Assembly (NCBI RefSeq): GCF_028864635.1
Contig: NZ_CP104850.1
Span: 1-64,000 of the forward strand
Length of the DNA: 64,000 nucleotides
Reading direction: 5' to 3'
Origin: Cloacibacterium sp. TD35
GTDB lineage: Bacteria > Bacteroidota > Bacteroidia > Flavobacteriales > Weeksellaceae
The notes below the pieces were generated by a model that did no database searches, had not been told where the DNA came from, and was given only the letters and a program-made list of their open reading frames with translations. The first letter of the stretch is position 1. Each line of letters begins with the position of its first letter. The position numbers and the translations under genes were made by a program. Shown piece by piece: positions 31,541-41,460 of the stretch.

Positions 31541-34500
31541 TTAATTTCTATTTTTCAATAAAATCCAGCCGTTATATATTCTTCCGTCTGCTGCATTGAT
31601 GAGATACCAATAAGCATCCGTGGCTAAGTTTCTTCCATTGAATTTACCATCCCAAATAAATTCGGTATTGCTAATTTGTTTGTAAACCAAATTTCCGAAT
31701 TTATCAAAAATCTGCAAAGTAGAACTCTCAGGGAAAACATCTAGTCCCAAAAGTTTCCAATAATCATTAATTCCGTCTCCATTTGGCGTAAGCGTATTGA
31801 TAATGCTGAAAATCCTTCCCATTCTCATATCTCCACGGCAATCTGAATCTGAATATCTTACATAAAAAGTATAATCACCAGGTTTCAAATTTCCAAAACG
31901 ATTGCTTTCTTGCCAATTCATCATATCCATAGAATAGAGAATCTTTCTACCAGCGATGCCTATTGCAATTACATCATAATAATCATTTTGACCTCTAAGA
32001 GTTGTAATTTCTGGAGTGTCTATATTTATTACTTTGAAGGTTAAAGTATAATCACAATTAAGGGAATTGGTAAGTGTTAATTTATACGTTCCAACTTGTT
32101 TTACGCCAGAGATAAAATCTTTATTAGCTCCTTCAGAAATGCTTCCATCTGGATATTCCCATTTGTAATAAACAACATTTAAACCTGTGAAATTTGGCCT
32201 TATTTCTAATCCTATTTCGTCATTTTTACAATAATAATAGTCTGAAATTTCAATCATTGGAGTTTTCTTCAAAACAACATCTATTGTAAAATAATTAGGA
32301 CAAAAACCACTTTGCGAAACTTTTACATAAAATTTTGTAATTCCTTTTTCTGCATCAAATAAATAAGAAGAAGACGTTTGAATTTTATTTTGAGAACTTG
32401 TCATATCCTGATAGGTTTCAAAATATTCGTAAGTGTATGAAAAGTTACTAAATGTAGTTTCAAAATCTGTTAAACTTATGGTTTCCTTATTATCATTTCC
32501 TGTATCACAAACATCTTTGTTAAATTGGTTCTGACTTAAACTTAACTGAGTTCCGTTTACAAAATTTACTTCAGCGCTACTTCCACAATCTTTTAGATTT
32601 TCTACATAGACCCAAATTTTAGAAGTATAAGGATTGAGAATAAAATTGCTTGGATTCTGTATTTCTCTACCCGAAATGCTAATATCTGTCTGATTAAGAT
32701 AAAAAGAAAAAACGTTTTCCGAACTTGGAATTTGCACCATTTGAGCAGTGTAATCCATCAAATTCACATCATAAAAACCATCTACATTATTATCACAAAT
32801 TTGAATAATAGAATTTCTTGCTTTTGCAGGAAAATAAGACAACAAATTGATTGGAGCTACCGAATAACAACCATAAGTTCTAGATTGAAAACGCGCATAT
32901 ACATATACATTACCCGCAGAAGTAGTAAAAGGTGAAGTTATTTTACCAACATTAGTTCCGTTATTAGCATCTGATTCAGTAACATAATACGTTATATTTA
33001 AATCTGAGAGTAGAACTTTATTAATATTTTGGTCAAAAATCTGAGAAGTAGCCAAATCTAAGTCAAATGATTCTCCAAAGTTTAAATCTTTATCACAAAG
33101 TTTCAGAACTGCATTTTTGGCTAAATAAATAGGCGGATAAAATTCTAAGTTAAAAGTAATTTTAGCAGCAGAAACACAATTCGAAAGCCTATCTCTTACT
33201 CTCACATATACCACACTTCCATTAGAAATAGGAATTTTGGTGGGATTATAATATGGATTACTGAAAATTTTATTTTGTGCATCATAAGACTGATAATACG
33301 CAAAATCTACATTTTCATTATTTATATTAATTTGAGATTCGTATAAAGTAGCATCTAATTCTTCTAATCCATCTGCATTATTATCACAAATATTTTTAAC
33401 TACAGTTGTAACTTCCGATTTAATTTTTGGAGTACTTGTAAGATTAAATGTTACGGGAAAGATTAACACACAATCCCGATAACTCACTCTAGCATACACC
33501 ACAAGACTTCCGTTTATTGTAGCTGTGGTAATATTGGTTCCACTTACATTAGCTATTGCAGCGGCATTGGAAGCAAAAAATAAAACCTGTGTTCCAGATT
33601 GATAATTAACTAATCTATAATAATTACTAAGTTGAACAGCTTCTGTATTATCATACAAATCATCACAAACAGAGAATTGATCTATATTCTTAACCAAATG
33701 AATTAAATATACATTAATCGCTTTTATTGAATAACAATCTGTACCTTTATCAAACCTTGCATAGAAAGTTTTGGTAACAAAATCTCCATCATCCGTAATG
33801 ATTTGATTGGCAGGAATTATTTTATTTGGATCATTCGCCATTGCATCTTGGTAATTTCCAAAATAAACAGGTCCAGTAACCGTTCCGTCTAAAGGATCTA
33901 GAAGCATTCCTTTAGTAAGTATGTCTAGATTTACGGGTATATCTTGCGTACCATCAAAACAAATATAAGTATTAGAATCATTTAGTATTATCACTCCAAA
34001 AATTACATTCATATTAATTTCTGCAATAGAAAAACAGCCACCAGGATATTCTACCCTTGCATATACTTTATACTGTCCGTCTCTAATAGTAGTCATGCCG
34101 CTACTATAAGGAGATGCATTGTAAGCGTTGTCATAAGAACTAAAAACTCTTATTAAAGAAACTCCTAAATCTGCTGTAACTTTATCTTTAACCAAATCTA
34201 TCCAATTAAAATTTTCAATTCCATCATTATTAGAATCACACATTTTAACTTCAATATCTACTGGAGACTTGACAATAGGCGTTGGATTAAATTTCACTGT
34301 TACAGGGCCTAAAACATTAGTACAAGTTTGGTAATCTAATCTTACAAAGAACTGGCTTCCATCTACTAAATCATAACCTGTTATTTGATTTATATTATTT
34401 AAAGCATCATCATAAGACTTGTAATAACGAATTATTCCATAGTAATTGTTCCCAACTAATTTTATATTAAAATTACTTAACAAATAATTACGCTCAATTT

Positions 34501-35788
34501 TATCATTCAGCATATCGCAAACTTCAACCTGATTGGTAAGAATATTCTCAGAAAAAAATTGAAATTGGAGCGTTGTAGTTCTTTTACAATTTGGCGTGTT
34601 TTTATTGGAAACCGTTACATTAAAATTTTTATTTGCACTTATCGAGAAAGGAGTATTTTCGTCTATAGCCAAACCACTTGCTGCATCTATAAATTCAAAA
34701 TTGAAATTAGAAATATCGTTAGTTGTAAGAAACTGTTTATAATCTGCCAGCGTAATTTTATCAGCAATGTTACAAACTATTTTAGAATAAGGCTGAACTG
34801 TAGGATAATCTGTGGCAAATTTTATATTAATATCATCAGTATAAGTAATAGATTGCCCGTTACAAGTATTGTAAACGATGTTTACTTTAAATGTTTCATC
34901 TTTTTGAGGACAAACCATCTGATTTTTACTATAACCAATCACTCTTCCTGCTCCATCAAACCAAGTAAAATAAGGCACTAAATTACTTCCAGAAGGCTCA
35001 AAAATCCATGCTTCATTTTGAGCTGACCAAACTCCTGTATTTCTTCCAGGAGCTGAAAGCCCCAAATTACCAGAGGCATCATTTATTCCAATTAAAGCAT
35101 TTGGATATTTTGCCAAATTACAAGGAAGCTCTTTATTTTTAACAAAAACCTCTATCTTATTGCTTCCTTCCGAAAGAACAATCTGCGAAGTGGAAGTTTG
35201 AGATTCACATCCCGAAACATTTCCTGCTTCAAAATTCACAATAAATTTTCTAAATGGAGCTGAACCTATAACAGAATAATTTATTTCAGAATTATCAGTT
35301 TTTAGAAAATACATATCGTGAAGTACTCCAAAAATAGATTTTTTAGGCAAATTTTGACTTGGCAAAGTATCTGTAAAATTAGGTGCATTAGGCTGATTTG
35401 CTTGTCCTATATCAAAACTTATCATTCCATTAGAGCCAATTACTAATTTATTATAAGTATTTTCATAAAAACAAAAAGTAAAAGGCAAATCTATTGTTCC
35501 AGAGAAAGAATCGTCTATATTTTCTTTAATTACCGTTTTGTTCGTAGCTGAATAAGGAGAATATGGAATTGACGAAACCGAATAAGAGTCTGTAAGTTTA
35601 AATTGAGGATAATTAGCCGTTAAATTAATGCAATTACCATTTACAAAAGGATAATTACAATCTATAAGCAGACTTTGATTTCCTTGACCATCGGAGATAT
35701 AGAAATCCGACTGGCTTTGAGACTTAAAAAAACCAACCGATATTACAAATAATGTAAGAATATAAATAATTAATTTTCTTAATCTCAT
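31541..35788 (-). CDS. Large secreted protein with T9SS type B sorting domain
   Basis: The 1415-residue precursor has a signal peptide (about 1-24). A globular N-terminal region (about 90-270) follows, with paired Cys and I-G-S-N-G-M-I-S-F-D. About nine repeated modules of some 90-110 residues come next, each containing C-D-x-N-x-D-G-x-x or C-D-x-x-N and a downstream V-Y-A-R-V or V-Y-V-R-V strand. The C-terminus is a gliding-motility-associated type B domain: N-T-L-T-P-N-G-D-G-I-N-D, then F-D-K-F-G-N-L-V-Y, then W-D-G-K-F-N-G. It is probably a surface adhesin or matrix protein; the ligand is unknown. The neighbours do not suggest a pathway. Confidence 0.88.
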   Translation of the reverse strand: MRLRKLIIYILTLFVISVGFFKSQSQSDFYISDGQGNQSLLIDCNYPFVNGNCINLTANYPQFKLTDSYSVSSIPYSPYSATNKTVIKENIDDSFSGTIDLPFTFCFYENTYNKLVIGSNGMISFDIGQANQPNAPNFTDTLPSQNLPKKSIFGVLHDMYFLKTDNSEINYSVIGSAPFRKFIVNFEAGNVSGCESQTSTSQIVLSEGSNKIEVFVKNKELPCNLAKYPNALIGINDASGNLGLSAPGRNTGVWSAQNEAWIFEPSGSNLVPYFTWFDGAGRVIGYSKNQMVCPQKDETFKVNIVYNTCNGQSITYTDDINIKFATDYPTVQPYSKIVCNIADKITLADYKQFLTTNDISNFNFEFIDAASGLAIDENTPFSISANKNFNVTVSNKNTPNCKRTTTLQFQFFSENILTNQVEVCDMLNDKIERNYLLSNFNIKLVGNNYYGIIRYYKSYDDALNNINQITGYDLVDGSQFFVRLDYQTCTNVLGPVTVKFNPTPIVKSPVDIEVKMCDSNNDGIENFNWIDLVKDKVTADLGVSLIRVFSSYDNAYNASPYSSGMTTIRDGQYKVYARVEYPGGCFSIAEINMNVIFGVIILNDSNTYICFDGTQDIPVNLDILTKGMLLDPLDGTVTGPVYFGNYQDAMANDPNKIIPANQIITDDGDFVTKTFYARFDKGTDCYSIKAINVYLIHLVKNIDQFSVCDDLYDNTEAVQLSNYYRLVNYQSGTQVLFFASNAAAIANVSGTNITTATINGSLVVYARVSYRDCVLIFPVTFNLTSTPKIKSEVTTVVKNICDNNADGLEELDATLYESQININNENVDFAYYQSYDAQNKIFSNPYYNPTKIPISNGSVVYVRVRDRLSNCVSAAKITFNLEFYPPIYLAKNAVLKLCDKDLNFGESFDLDLATSQIFDQNINKVLLSDLNITYYVTESDANNGTNVGKITSPFTTSAGNVYVYARFQSRTYGCYSVAPINLLSYFPAKARNSIIQICDNNVDGFYDVNLMDYTAQMVQIPSSENVFSFYLNQTDISISGREIQNPSNFILNPYTSKIWVYVENLKDCGSSAEVNFVNGTQLSLSQNQFNKDVCDTGNDNKETISLTDFETTFSNFSYTYEYFETYQDMTSSQNKIQTSSSYLFDAEKGITKFYVKVSQSGFCPNYFTIDVVLKKTPMIEISDYYYCKNDEIGLEIRPNFTGLNVVYYKWEYPDGSISEGANKDFISGVKQVGTYKLTLTNSLNCDYTLTFKVINIDTPEITTLRGQNDYYDVIAIGIAGRKILYSMDMMNWQESNRFGNLKPGDYTFYVRYSDSDCRGDMRMGRIFSIINTLTPNGDGINDYWKLLGLDVFPESSTLQIFDKFGNLVYKQISNTEFIWDGKFNGRNLATDAYWYLINAADGRIYNGWILLKNRN

Positions 35789-35844
35789 TAAAATTAGGTT
35801 TTACCAAAATTATTAATTAAAAACGAAAAAAAGAGATGTTTATT

Positions 35845-35870
35845 AAAAAAAAGCCGAGAAAATTCTCGGC
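35845..35870 (-). terminator. Terminator of the HMG-CoA synthase gene
   Basis: GCCGAGAA and TTCTCGGC (35853-35870) form an 8-bp stem with a 2-nt core. On the minus strand eight T follow. Confidence 0.85.
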
Positions 35871-35877
35871 TCGTTTT

Positions 35878-37206
35878 TTATCTTCTTTCGTAATATCTTG
35901 CTCCCACTAAAACTGGGCTTTCTTTTTCTACTTTTACCAATCCAAATCCTTTCCAATCTGGATTTACAGAAGTACCGAGTTTTTTTCGGTGGAGATTTTC
36001 ATACGTGTCAAAATCTATTGCTCTGCGCTGATTCAGCACTTCGAAAATATTCCATTTTTCTACCACAGATTTCCATTCCTTCCCTATTTTACCGGCAAAA
36101 ACTTTAGATTTACTTCCGCTTCCGTAGGCTAAAAATCCTAGTTCTTTTCCGGCTAAATCTTCCCCATTTTCATAAGAAACTTGGAAAGCAGAAAGCAATG
36201 CCATAAAAATAGAAGCGGTGTACATATTCCCAATTTCTGAACTTGCACGTTGCGTAATTTCTATTTTTTCAGCAACTAAATTTTTATACTCATCTGTTTG
36301 AGCGATGGCTTTAATATCATCAGAGCTTGCGGTATTCATTCCGTTTTCTATACCAAAAATTTCAGTGAATAATCGCTTCCCGTGGAATGCATACGGAAGG
36401 TGAAAAATCAAAAATCTCCAATTTTCATAAGGTTTCTCTCTTCCGCTTTCTTCTTTGTAGTGTTGATAAGCTTCTCTAATTCTATCTTGGTAACATTGGT
36501 TAGAATATTGACCGTCAAAAACAGGCTCATCTGTAAAAATTTCTACTTTGTCTGCGAAACTATCCGGTAAATTCTGTACCAAATCTTTAGTAGTTTCTCT
36601 TCTTGGCTTAAAAAAATCAAAAACGCTTTCTGTAGCTACTCCAAATTTATTTTCAATTTCCAAAAGTGTAGGATTTGCAGAAACCAAAAATGCAACTGCA
36701 CCACCACCTTGCGTATATTCACCAGTAGAAGCCAATTCATATTTTGCATAATCAGAAGCAATTACAATGGCTTTTTTTTCTGGATTCGCTCTTACAAAAT
36801 CTAGTGAATTGTGCAGCGCATCTACAGCACCTACACACGCAAAAGTCATATCTATTACGTCACAATTTTTGAAACATCTTGCTCCAAATTCTTTTTCTAG
36901 CTCTTTTTCTACCATTTGCATGGCATAAGTAGCAGTAGGTTTTGCAGCATCTAGCGCAGATTCTGTTCCTAGATAAATTCTAGAAATTTCTTTGGGATTT
37001 ATTTTATAATCTTGTATTAATTTTAAAAGTGCTTCTGCGGCAAAAGTAGCTGCGTCTTCATGTACATCTGGAAAAGCCATCCTCTTCAGCCCTAAACCTT
37101 TTTCTAGTTTTGCAGGCTCTATTCCTCTTTTTTCGGCTAAATCCTTAATTTCTAAATATAAACTTGGCACAAAAAAACTTGCCGCTTCGATTCCGATTTT
37201 CATCAT
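35878..37206 (-). CDS. mvaS: Hydroxymethylglutaryl-CoA synthase
   Basis: This 442-residue thiolase-superfamily enzyme condenses acetyl-CoA with acetoacetyl-CoA for the mevalonate route to isoprenoids. The catalytic Cys124 lies in D-M-T-F-A-C-V-G-A, with G-T-E-S and A-K-P-T-A-T before it and G-S-G-S-K-S-K near the C-terminus. Two adjacent ATG codons are possible starts and differ by one residue. It is monocistronic. Confidence 0.85.
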   Translation of the reverse strand: MMKIGIEAASFFVPSLYLEIKDLAEKRGIEPAKLEKGLGLKRMAFPDVHEDAATFAAEALLKLIQDYKINPKEISRIYLGTESALDAAKPTATYAMQMVEKELEKEFGARCFKNCDVIDMTFACVGAVDALHNSLDFVRANPEKKAIVIASDYAKYELASTGEYTQGGGAVAFLVSANPTLLEIENKFGVATESVFDFFKPRRETTKDLVQNLPDSFADKVEIFTDEPVFDGQYSNQCYQDRIREAYQHYKEESGREKPYENWRFLIFHLPYAFHGKRLFTEIFGIENGMNTASSDDIKAIAQTDEYKNLVAEKIEITQRASSEIGNMYTASIFMALLSAFQVSYENGEDLAGKELGFLAYGSGSKSKVFAGKIGKEWKSVVEKWNIFEVLNQRRAIDFDTYENLHRKKLGTSVNPDWKGFGLVKVEKESPVLVGARYYERR

Positions 37207-37310
37207 AATTCCTCAATTTTTGTACGAATTTAACGAGTTGAAAATTCCTGACAAAAGAATTATACTAAGAATTTTGTTTTTTATTTTAAATCTAAATAAT
37301 TTTTAACATC

Positions 37311-37343
37311 AAAAAGCCCTTTTACAAAAAATGTAAAAGGGCT
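37311..37343 (-). terminator. Terminator of the M1 aminopeptidase gene
   Basis: AGCCCTTTTACA (37315-37326) pairs perfectly with TGTAAAAGGGCT (37332-37343). On the minus strand five T follow. Confidence 0.9.
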
Positions 37344-37365
37344 TTAATTTATTAGAAAAAATTAA

Positions 37366-39867
37366 TTAGTTGCTGTAAGAAGTAATCGCTTTATTCAGCA
37401 TTTCTATTTGAGTGTTTAGACTAGTGCTTGAAGGATTCTCTCTAAATAGTTTCATCTTTCTTTCTAACCCTTTTTTCAGCATTTGCACAATCATCATTTT
37501 CGCTTGTACATTATCGCCAATTTGACTTTTCGCTTGTCCTAAAACTTTCGTAAGATTGTGTACTGCTTTTGTATTATCAGAATCCATAATCCAATTGAAG
37601 CCTTCTTCTGCAGGTGCTGCTAATTTAGGATTTTGAAACTCAATAAAAGGATAAAACGCTACAAGAGAGGCAATATTTGGCATTTGATTAGTAATTTTAT
37701 TTTTTACAATCACTGGCAAAAGCGTCATCACTAAATCTTCCGAAGCGCTTTCCAAATCTATTTTTTCAGCATAATTTACCACTTTTTCAGGAGCAACTTG
37801 TGCAATTCCAGAAAGTGAATTTCCTTTTACTGAATTAGAAACAGCATTGATTCCTTTTTCAAATAGTGGTAGATATTTAGGGTTTTTAGTCTTTGCTAAA
37901 ACGCCAATTGCAGCTCCTTTTACCAAATTTTTCTCATCATTTTGCGCTAATTTTTCTACATCTGCTAAAAATGATTTTGGATCTTCTGGCAAACCTTCTA
38001 GCGCTAATAATCTATTTCTGTAAAACTTATCTTTCAAAGCTGCTGCATATAATTTATCTGCAAACGGATTTTTAGAAACTTGATCTTTGGCTTCTTCTAT
38101 TGCCGTGTATTTGCTGTAAAAATCTTTAGCAGTAGTGTATTGTAGATATAATTGTTCTGGGGTTTTGTCTTGTTTAATATCGCTGAGCAATAAACCTTCA
38201 GGATTTGTATTAATCAATTCAGGATTTTTAGTCACATCAAAAACGAAGTCATTTTTCGCTTTTGCGGTTACCCAAATATCTTTTCTAGAAATTTTACCGT
38301 TTTCTAAGACATCAATAGACAATGGAAACTCAAATTTTTCTTCTTGGGTTTGAGCAATATTCACGGTGACTTGTTTTTTCATTGGGTCAAAAGTAGATTT
38401 TACTTCTAACTTCGGATAACCTTTCCCGAAATACCATTGATTAAAGAACCAGTTTAAATCTTTTCCCGAAACTTTTTCTAGAGAAAGTCTCAGTTGATGC
38501 GCTTCTCCAGTTCCATATTCATTGGTTTTAAGATAATCTGAAAGTCCAGTAAAAAACGCTTCATCTCCCAAATAATTTCTTAGCATGTGTAGAATTCCGC
38601 CTCCTTTATTATAAGAAACGCCATCAAACATGTCTTCTCTATCGGTATAATTAAATCTCACCAAATCTTTACCAAAATTTCTTGGGTCTGCTTTAGAATT
38701 TTTGAGAGATTTTAATCTTTTATAATCGGCTTCATCTTTTCCGTACTTGTATTCGTTCCAAAGACATTCTGAATAATCTGCAAAACTCTCATTTACAGTA
38801 AGATTACTCCAACTTTCTGCGGTTACTAAATCTCCGAACCAATGATGGAATAATTCGTGAGCGATTACATCTTCCCATTTGTTTTCGTCTGCTAAATCGC
38901 CCGCTTTTTGCTGTGCAGATTCTTCGTGAATCACTGCGGTCGTGTTTTCCATAGCACCAGAAACGTAATCTCTACCTACAATCTGTGCATATTTTTGCCA
39001 AGGAAAATCATAGTTTAATTTTTTAGAAAAGAACTCTATCATTTCTGGAGTATTCCCAAAAATTTGTTTCGCATACGGTTCGTATTCTTTTTCTACATAA
39101 TAATCTACGTCTATATTTCTCCATTTATCTTTAATCACGGCATATTCTCCCACTCCCATGAAAAATAAATACGGAGCGTGTTTTTTGTCCATTACCCAAT
39201 GATCCGTTCTCAGGTTTTCACCTAAATTTTCAGAACTTTTTAAAATCCCGTTAGAAAGGGTTACATATTGTTTAGGAACCGTCATGTAAATTTCCTGCGT
39301 GGTTTTCTGATTAGGCTTATCTATAGTAGGAAACCAACAAGAAGAAGATTCTGTTTCGCCTTGAGTCCAGATTTGTGTAGGTTTATCTGCATCTTTTCCT
39401 TGAGCATTGATGAAATAAAGTCCTTTTGCATCATTAATTGCAGCAGAACCTTTTTGTTTTACTTCATTTGGTCTCGCTACATATTTGATATAAACCGTAT
39501 AATCTTGATTTTTTTGGTAAGTTTTATCCAAAGAAATTTTTAGAGTATCTTCTTTGTAATCATATTTCAAAGGAGTTCTTGCACCATTTTTCTCTAATGC
39601 TACCTCATTAATAATCATTCCTTTAGCATCTAAAACCAATTCATCAGAAGCATAAAAAAAAGGTGAAGCAGTAATCCAAGCCTCTCCGTTCATTTGCTCT
39701 TTTTCAAAATTGAAATTCACACGCAATTTGGTGTGTTTCAGTTCTGTAGATTTGGTATGAGTAGCTCTGTAAACACCAGTTCTGCCAGAAGTTTCGGTTT
39801 GTGCAAAAGTGTAATTGTCAGTAGAAAAAAGCCCTAAAAATAAGGCTGCAATGAGTAGTTTCTTCAT
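37366..39867 (-). CDS. Secreted M1-family aminopeptidase
   Basis: This 833-residue zinc metallopeptidase has a signal peptide (about 1-22). The N-terminal beta domain is followed by G-A-M-E-N (304-308) and the zinc site H337-E-L-F-H341 with Glu360 in N-E-S-F-A-D-Y. The C-terminal half is a helical HEAT-like domain. It removes N-terminal residues from peptides outside the cytoplasm. No T9SS tail is visible, so it is probably periplasmic. A 14-bp inverted repeat with an embedded -7 box lies about 65 bp upstream of the start. Confidence 0.92.
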   Translation of the reverse strand: MKKLLIAALFLGLFSTDNYTFAQTETSGRTGVYRATHTKSTELKHTKLRVNFNFEKEQMNGEAWITASPFFYASDELVLDAKGMIINEVALEKNGARTPLKYDYKEDTLKISLDKTYQKNQDYTVYIKYVARPNEVKQKGSAAINDAKGLYFINAQGKDADKPTQIWTQGETESSSCWFPTIDKPNQKTTQEIYMTVPKQYVTLSNGILKSSENLGENLRTDHWVMDKKHAPYLFFMGVGEYAVIKDKWRNIDVDYYVEKEYEPYAKQIFGNTPEMIEFFSKKLNYDFPWQKYAQIVGRDYVSGAMENTTAVIHEESAQQKAGDLADENKWEDVIAHELFHHWFGDLVTAESWSNLTVNESFADYSECLWNEYKYGKDEADYKRLKSLKNSKADPRNFGKDLVRFNYTDREDMFDGVSYNKGGGILHMLRNYLGDEAFFTGLSDYLKTNEYGTGEAHQLRLSLEKVSGKDLNWFFNQWYFGKGYPKLEVKSTFDPMKKQVTVNIAQTQEEKFEFPLSIDVLENGKISRKDIWVTAKAKNDFVFDVTKNPELINTNPEGLLLSDIKQDKTPEQLYLQYTTAKDFYSKYTAIEEAKDQVSKNPFADKLYAAALKDKFYRNRLLALEGLPEDPKSFLADVEKLAQNDEKNLVKGAAIGVLAKTKNPKYLPLFEKGINAVSNSVKGNSLSGIAQVAPEKVVNYAEKIDLESASEDLVMTLLPVIVKNKITNQMPNIASLVAFYPFIEFQNPKLAAPAEEGFNWIMDSDNTKAVHNLTKVLGQAKSQIGDNVQAKMMIVQMLKKGLERKMKLFRENPSSTSLNTQIEMLNKAITSYSN

Positions 39868-39929
39868 TCTAAAATTTTGTATTTCGGTTAATTAGTCCCA
39901 TTTATGTACTCTTTGTTACGTATAAAAAC

Positions 39930-39970
39930 TTTGCCAAAGTTAAAATTATTCTAAAATTAACTTTGGCAAA
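39930..39970. repeat. 14-bp perfect inverted repeat with two -7 boxes
   Basis: TTTGCCAAAGTTAA (39930-39943) and TTAACTTTGGCAAA (39957-39970) are perfect inverted copies separated by 13 bp. Each arm contains TAACTTTG on the strand pointing away from the centre. The leftward box (39935-39942) could be the promoter of the aminopeptidase gene; the rightward one would run antisense to thyA. Confidence 0.5.
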
Positions 39971-40050
39971 ATCCTAAAAAAAATCAAAATTTACTCCCTA
40001 AATCTTAGAGGAAATAAATTTTGATTCTCAAATATTTAATGAATTATCAT

Positions 40051-40845
40051 TTAAATCGCTACTGGCGCTTTAATTCCAGGATGTGGATTGTAATTTTCTA
40101 ACGTAAAATCTTCAAAATCGAAATCAAATAAATCTTTAATTTCTGGATTGAGTTTCATAGTTGGCAATGCTCTAGGTTCACGAGAAAGTTGCAATTTTAC
40201 CTGCTCAAAATGGTTGTTATAAATATGAACATCTCCGAAAGTATGCACATAATCTCCCACTTCTAAACCACAAACCTGCGCCACCATCATACAAAGCAAT
40301 GCATAACTCGCAATATTAAAAGGGACGCCTAAAAATACATCAGCACTTCTTTGATACAATTGTAGTGACAATTTTCCATCTGCCACATAAAACTGAAACA
40401 ATGCATGACAAGGCGCTAGAGCCATATTTGGAATTTCTGCTGCATTCCAAGCAGAAACGATGAGTCTTCTAGAATCTGGATTTTTCTTTATTTGCTCTAC
40501 TACTTCTACGATTTGGTCTACCACTTTTCCATCTTTTCCTTCCCAGGTTCTCCATTGTGCTCCATAAACTGGACCAAGATTTCCGTTTTCATCTGCCCAT
40601 TCATTCCAAATAGAGACCCCATTATCCGTAAGATATTTGATATTGGTATCGCCTTTTAGAAACCACAACAATTCATAAATAATAGACTTCAAATGCACTT
40701 TTTTGGTCGTTACCAAAGGAAACCCTTTAGACAAATCATATCGCAGTTGGTAACCAAAAACGCTTCTGGTTCCCGTTCCTGTTCTATCGGTTTTATCGGT
40801 TCCGTGGTCTAAAATATGCTGGAGTAAATCTAAGTAGTTTTGCAT
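40051..40845 (-). CDS. thyA: Thymidylate synthase
   Basis: This 264-residue ThyA methylates dUMP to dTMP using methylene-tetrahydrofolate. The catalytic Cys146 is in [10 protein letters not shown], with R-T-G-T-G-T near the N-terminus, Q-R-S-A-D-V and the C-terminal A-P-V-A-I. The length matches the E. coli type exactly. It stands alone. Confidence 0.97.
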   Translation of the reverse strand: MQNYLDLLQHILDHGTDKTDRTGTGTRSVFGYQLRYDLSKGFPLVTTKKVHLKSIIYELLWFLKGDTNIKYLTDNGVSIWNEWADENGNLGPVYGAQWRTWEGKDGKVVDQIVEVVEQIKKNPDSRRLIVSAWNAAEIPNMALAPCHALFQFYVADGKLSLQLYQRSADVFLGVPFNIASYALLCMMVAQVCGLEVGDYVHTFGDVHIYNNHFEQVKLQLSREPRALPTMKLNPEIKDLFDFDFEDFTLENYNPHPGIKAPVAI

Positions 40846-40904
40846 AATAGTTCAATATTCTTGGTTCTAAGTTCTGAGTTGACTTCTACAAATTAAAGAA
40901 AATT

Positions 40905-41345
40905 TCACCAAATATTTTTGATGAATTGAGTTAAGTTATTCACAATGAATGTTTCACCAGATTTTTTACCATTCATGGCTTTTGCTAATGGCGATTCTGC
41001 TGAAATGATGAATATTTTTTCTTGATTGAAACTCAATTCGCCTAAAGAAACTGCAATAAAAAATTTGCCTTTATCTGTTTCCACTAAACTTCCCAAATTG
41101 ACGGTTTTATGAGAAATAGGCTGAATATTTTTAAGAACCTGTTGAGATTTCAGTTGTTCATTCAGTTGAAGCTGAAGGTTATTAATTTCTTGCTGAAGCA
41201 TTTCTCGGGAAGTTTCATACTTGTCTCCCATAGAACTTTTGGTATCATTATTAGAAGCTCTGGTTTCGGCAATGAATTGTTCTAATTTCTGTATTTTTTC
41301 AGAAATTTTTTGCTTTACCAGTTCTAAAAGTTCAGCTTTATTCAT
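40905..41345 (-). CDS. GreA/GreB-like transcription factor homologue
   Basis: The 146-residue protein has an N-terminal coiled coil (about 5-75, heptad-like Leu/Ile pattern) and a C-terminal domain with A-E-S-P-L-A-K-A-M-N-G-K-K-S-G-E-T-F, the signature of the Gre/FKBP-like fold that binds RNA polymerase. The tip acidic pair of true Gre factors is not clear (D-T-K-S-S-M-G-D at 34-41), so it may be a Rnk-like or specialised relative. Database entries of this type in Flavobacteriia are often mislabelled as 3-oxoacyl-ACP synthase. Confidence 0.7.
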   Translation of the reverse strand: MNKAELLELVKQKISEKIQKLEQFIAETRASNNDTKSSMGDKYETSREMLQQEINNLQLQLNEQLKSQQVLKNIQPISHKTVNLGSLVETDKGKFFIAVSLGELSFNQEKIFIISAESPLAKAMNGKKSGETFIVNNLTQFIKNIW

Positions 41346-41460
41346 CTTTTAATTTTTGGCTAAAGCCCTAATGATTTACTTATTAAAAAGTCGGACTTTA
41401 GCCCGACTCTATTGATTATTTTTAACATCAAACCCTATTATCTAAGATTTTATATTTTAT

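Noticed and set aside
31541-35788. CRISPR-like periodicity within the T9SS type B gene
   Set aside because: The periodicity is at protein level (about 90-110 residues per module) with divergent DNA; there are no short identical repeats with unique spacers anywhere in the window.
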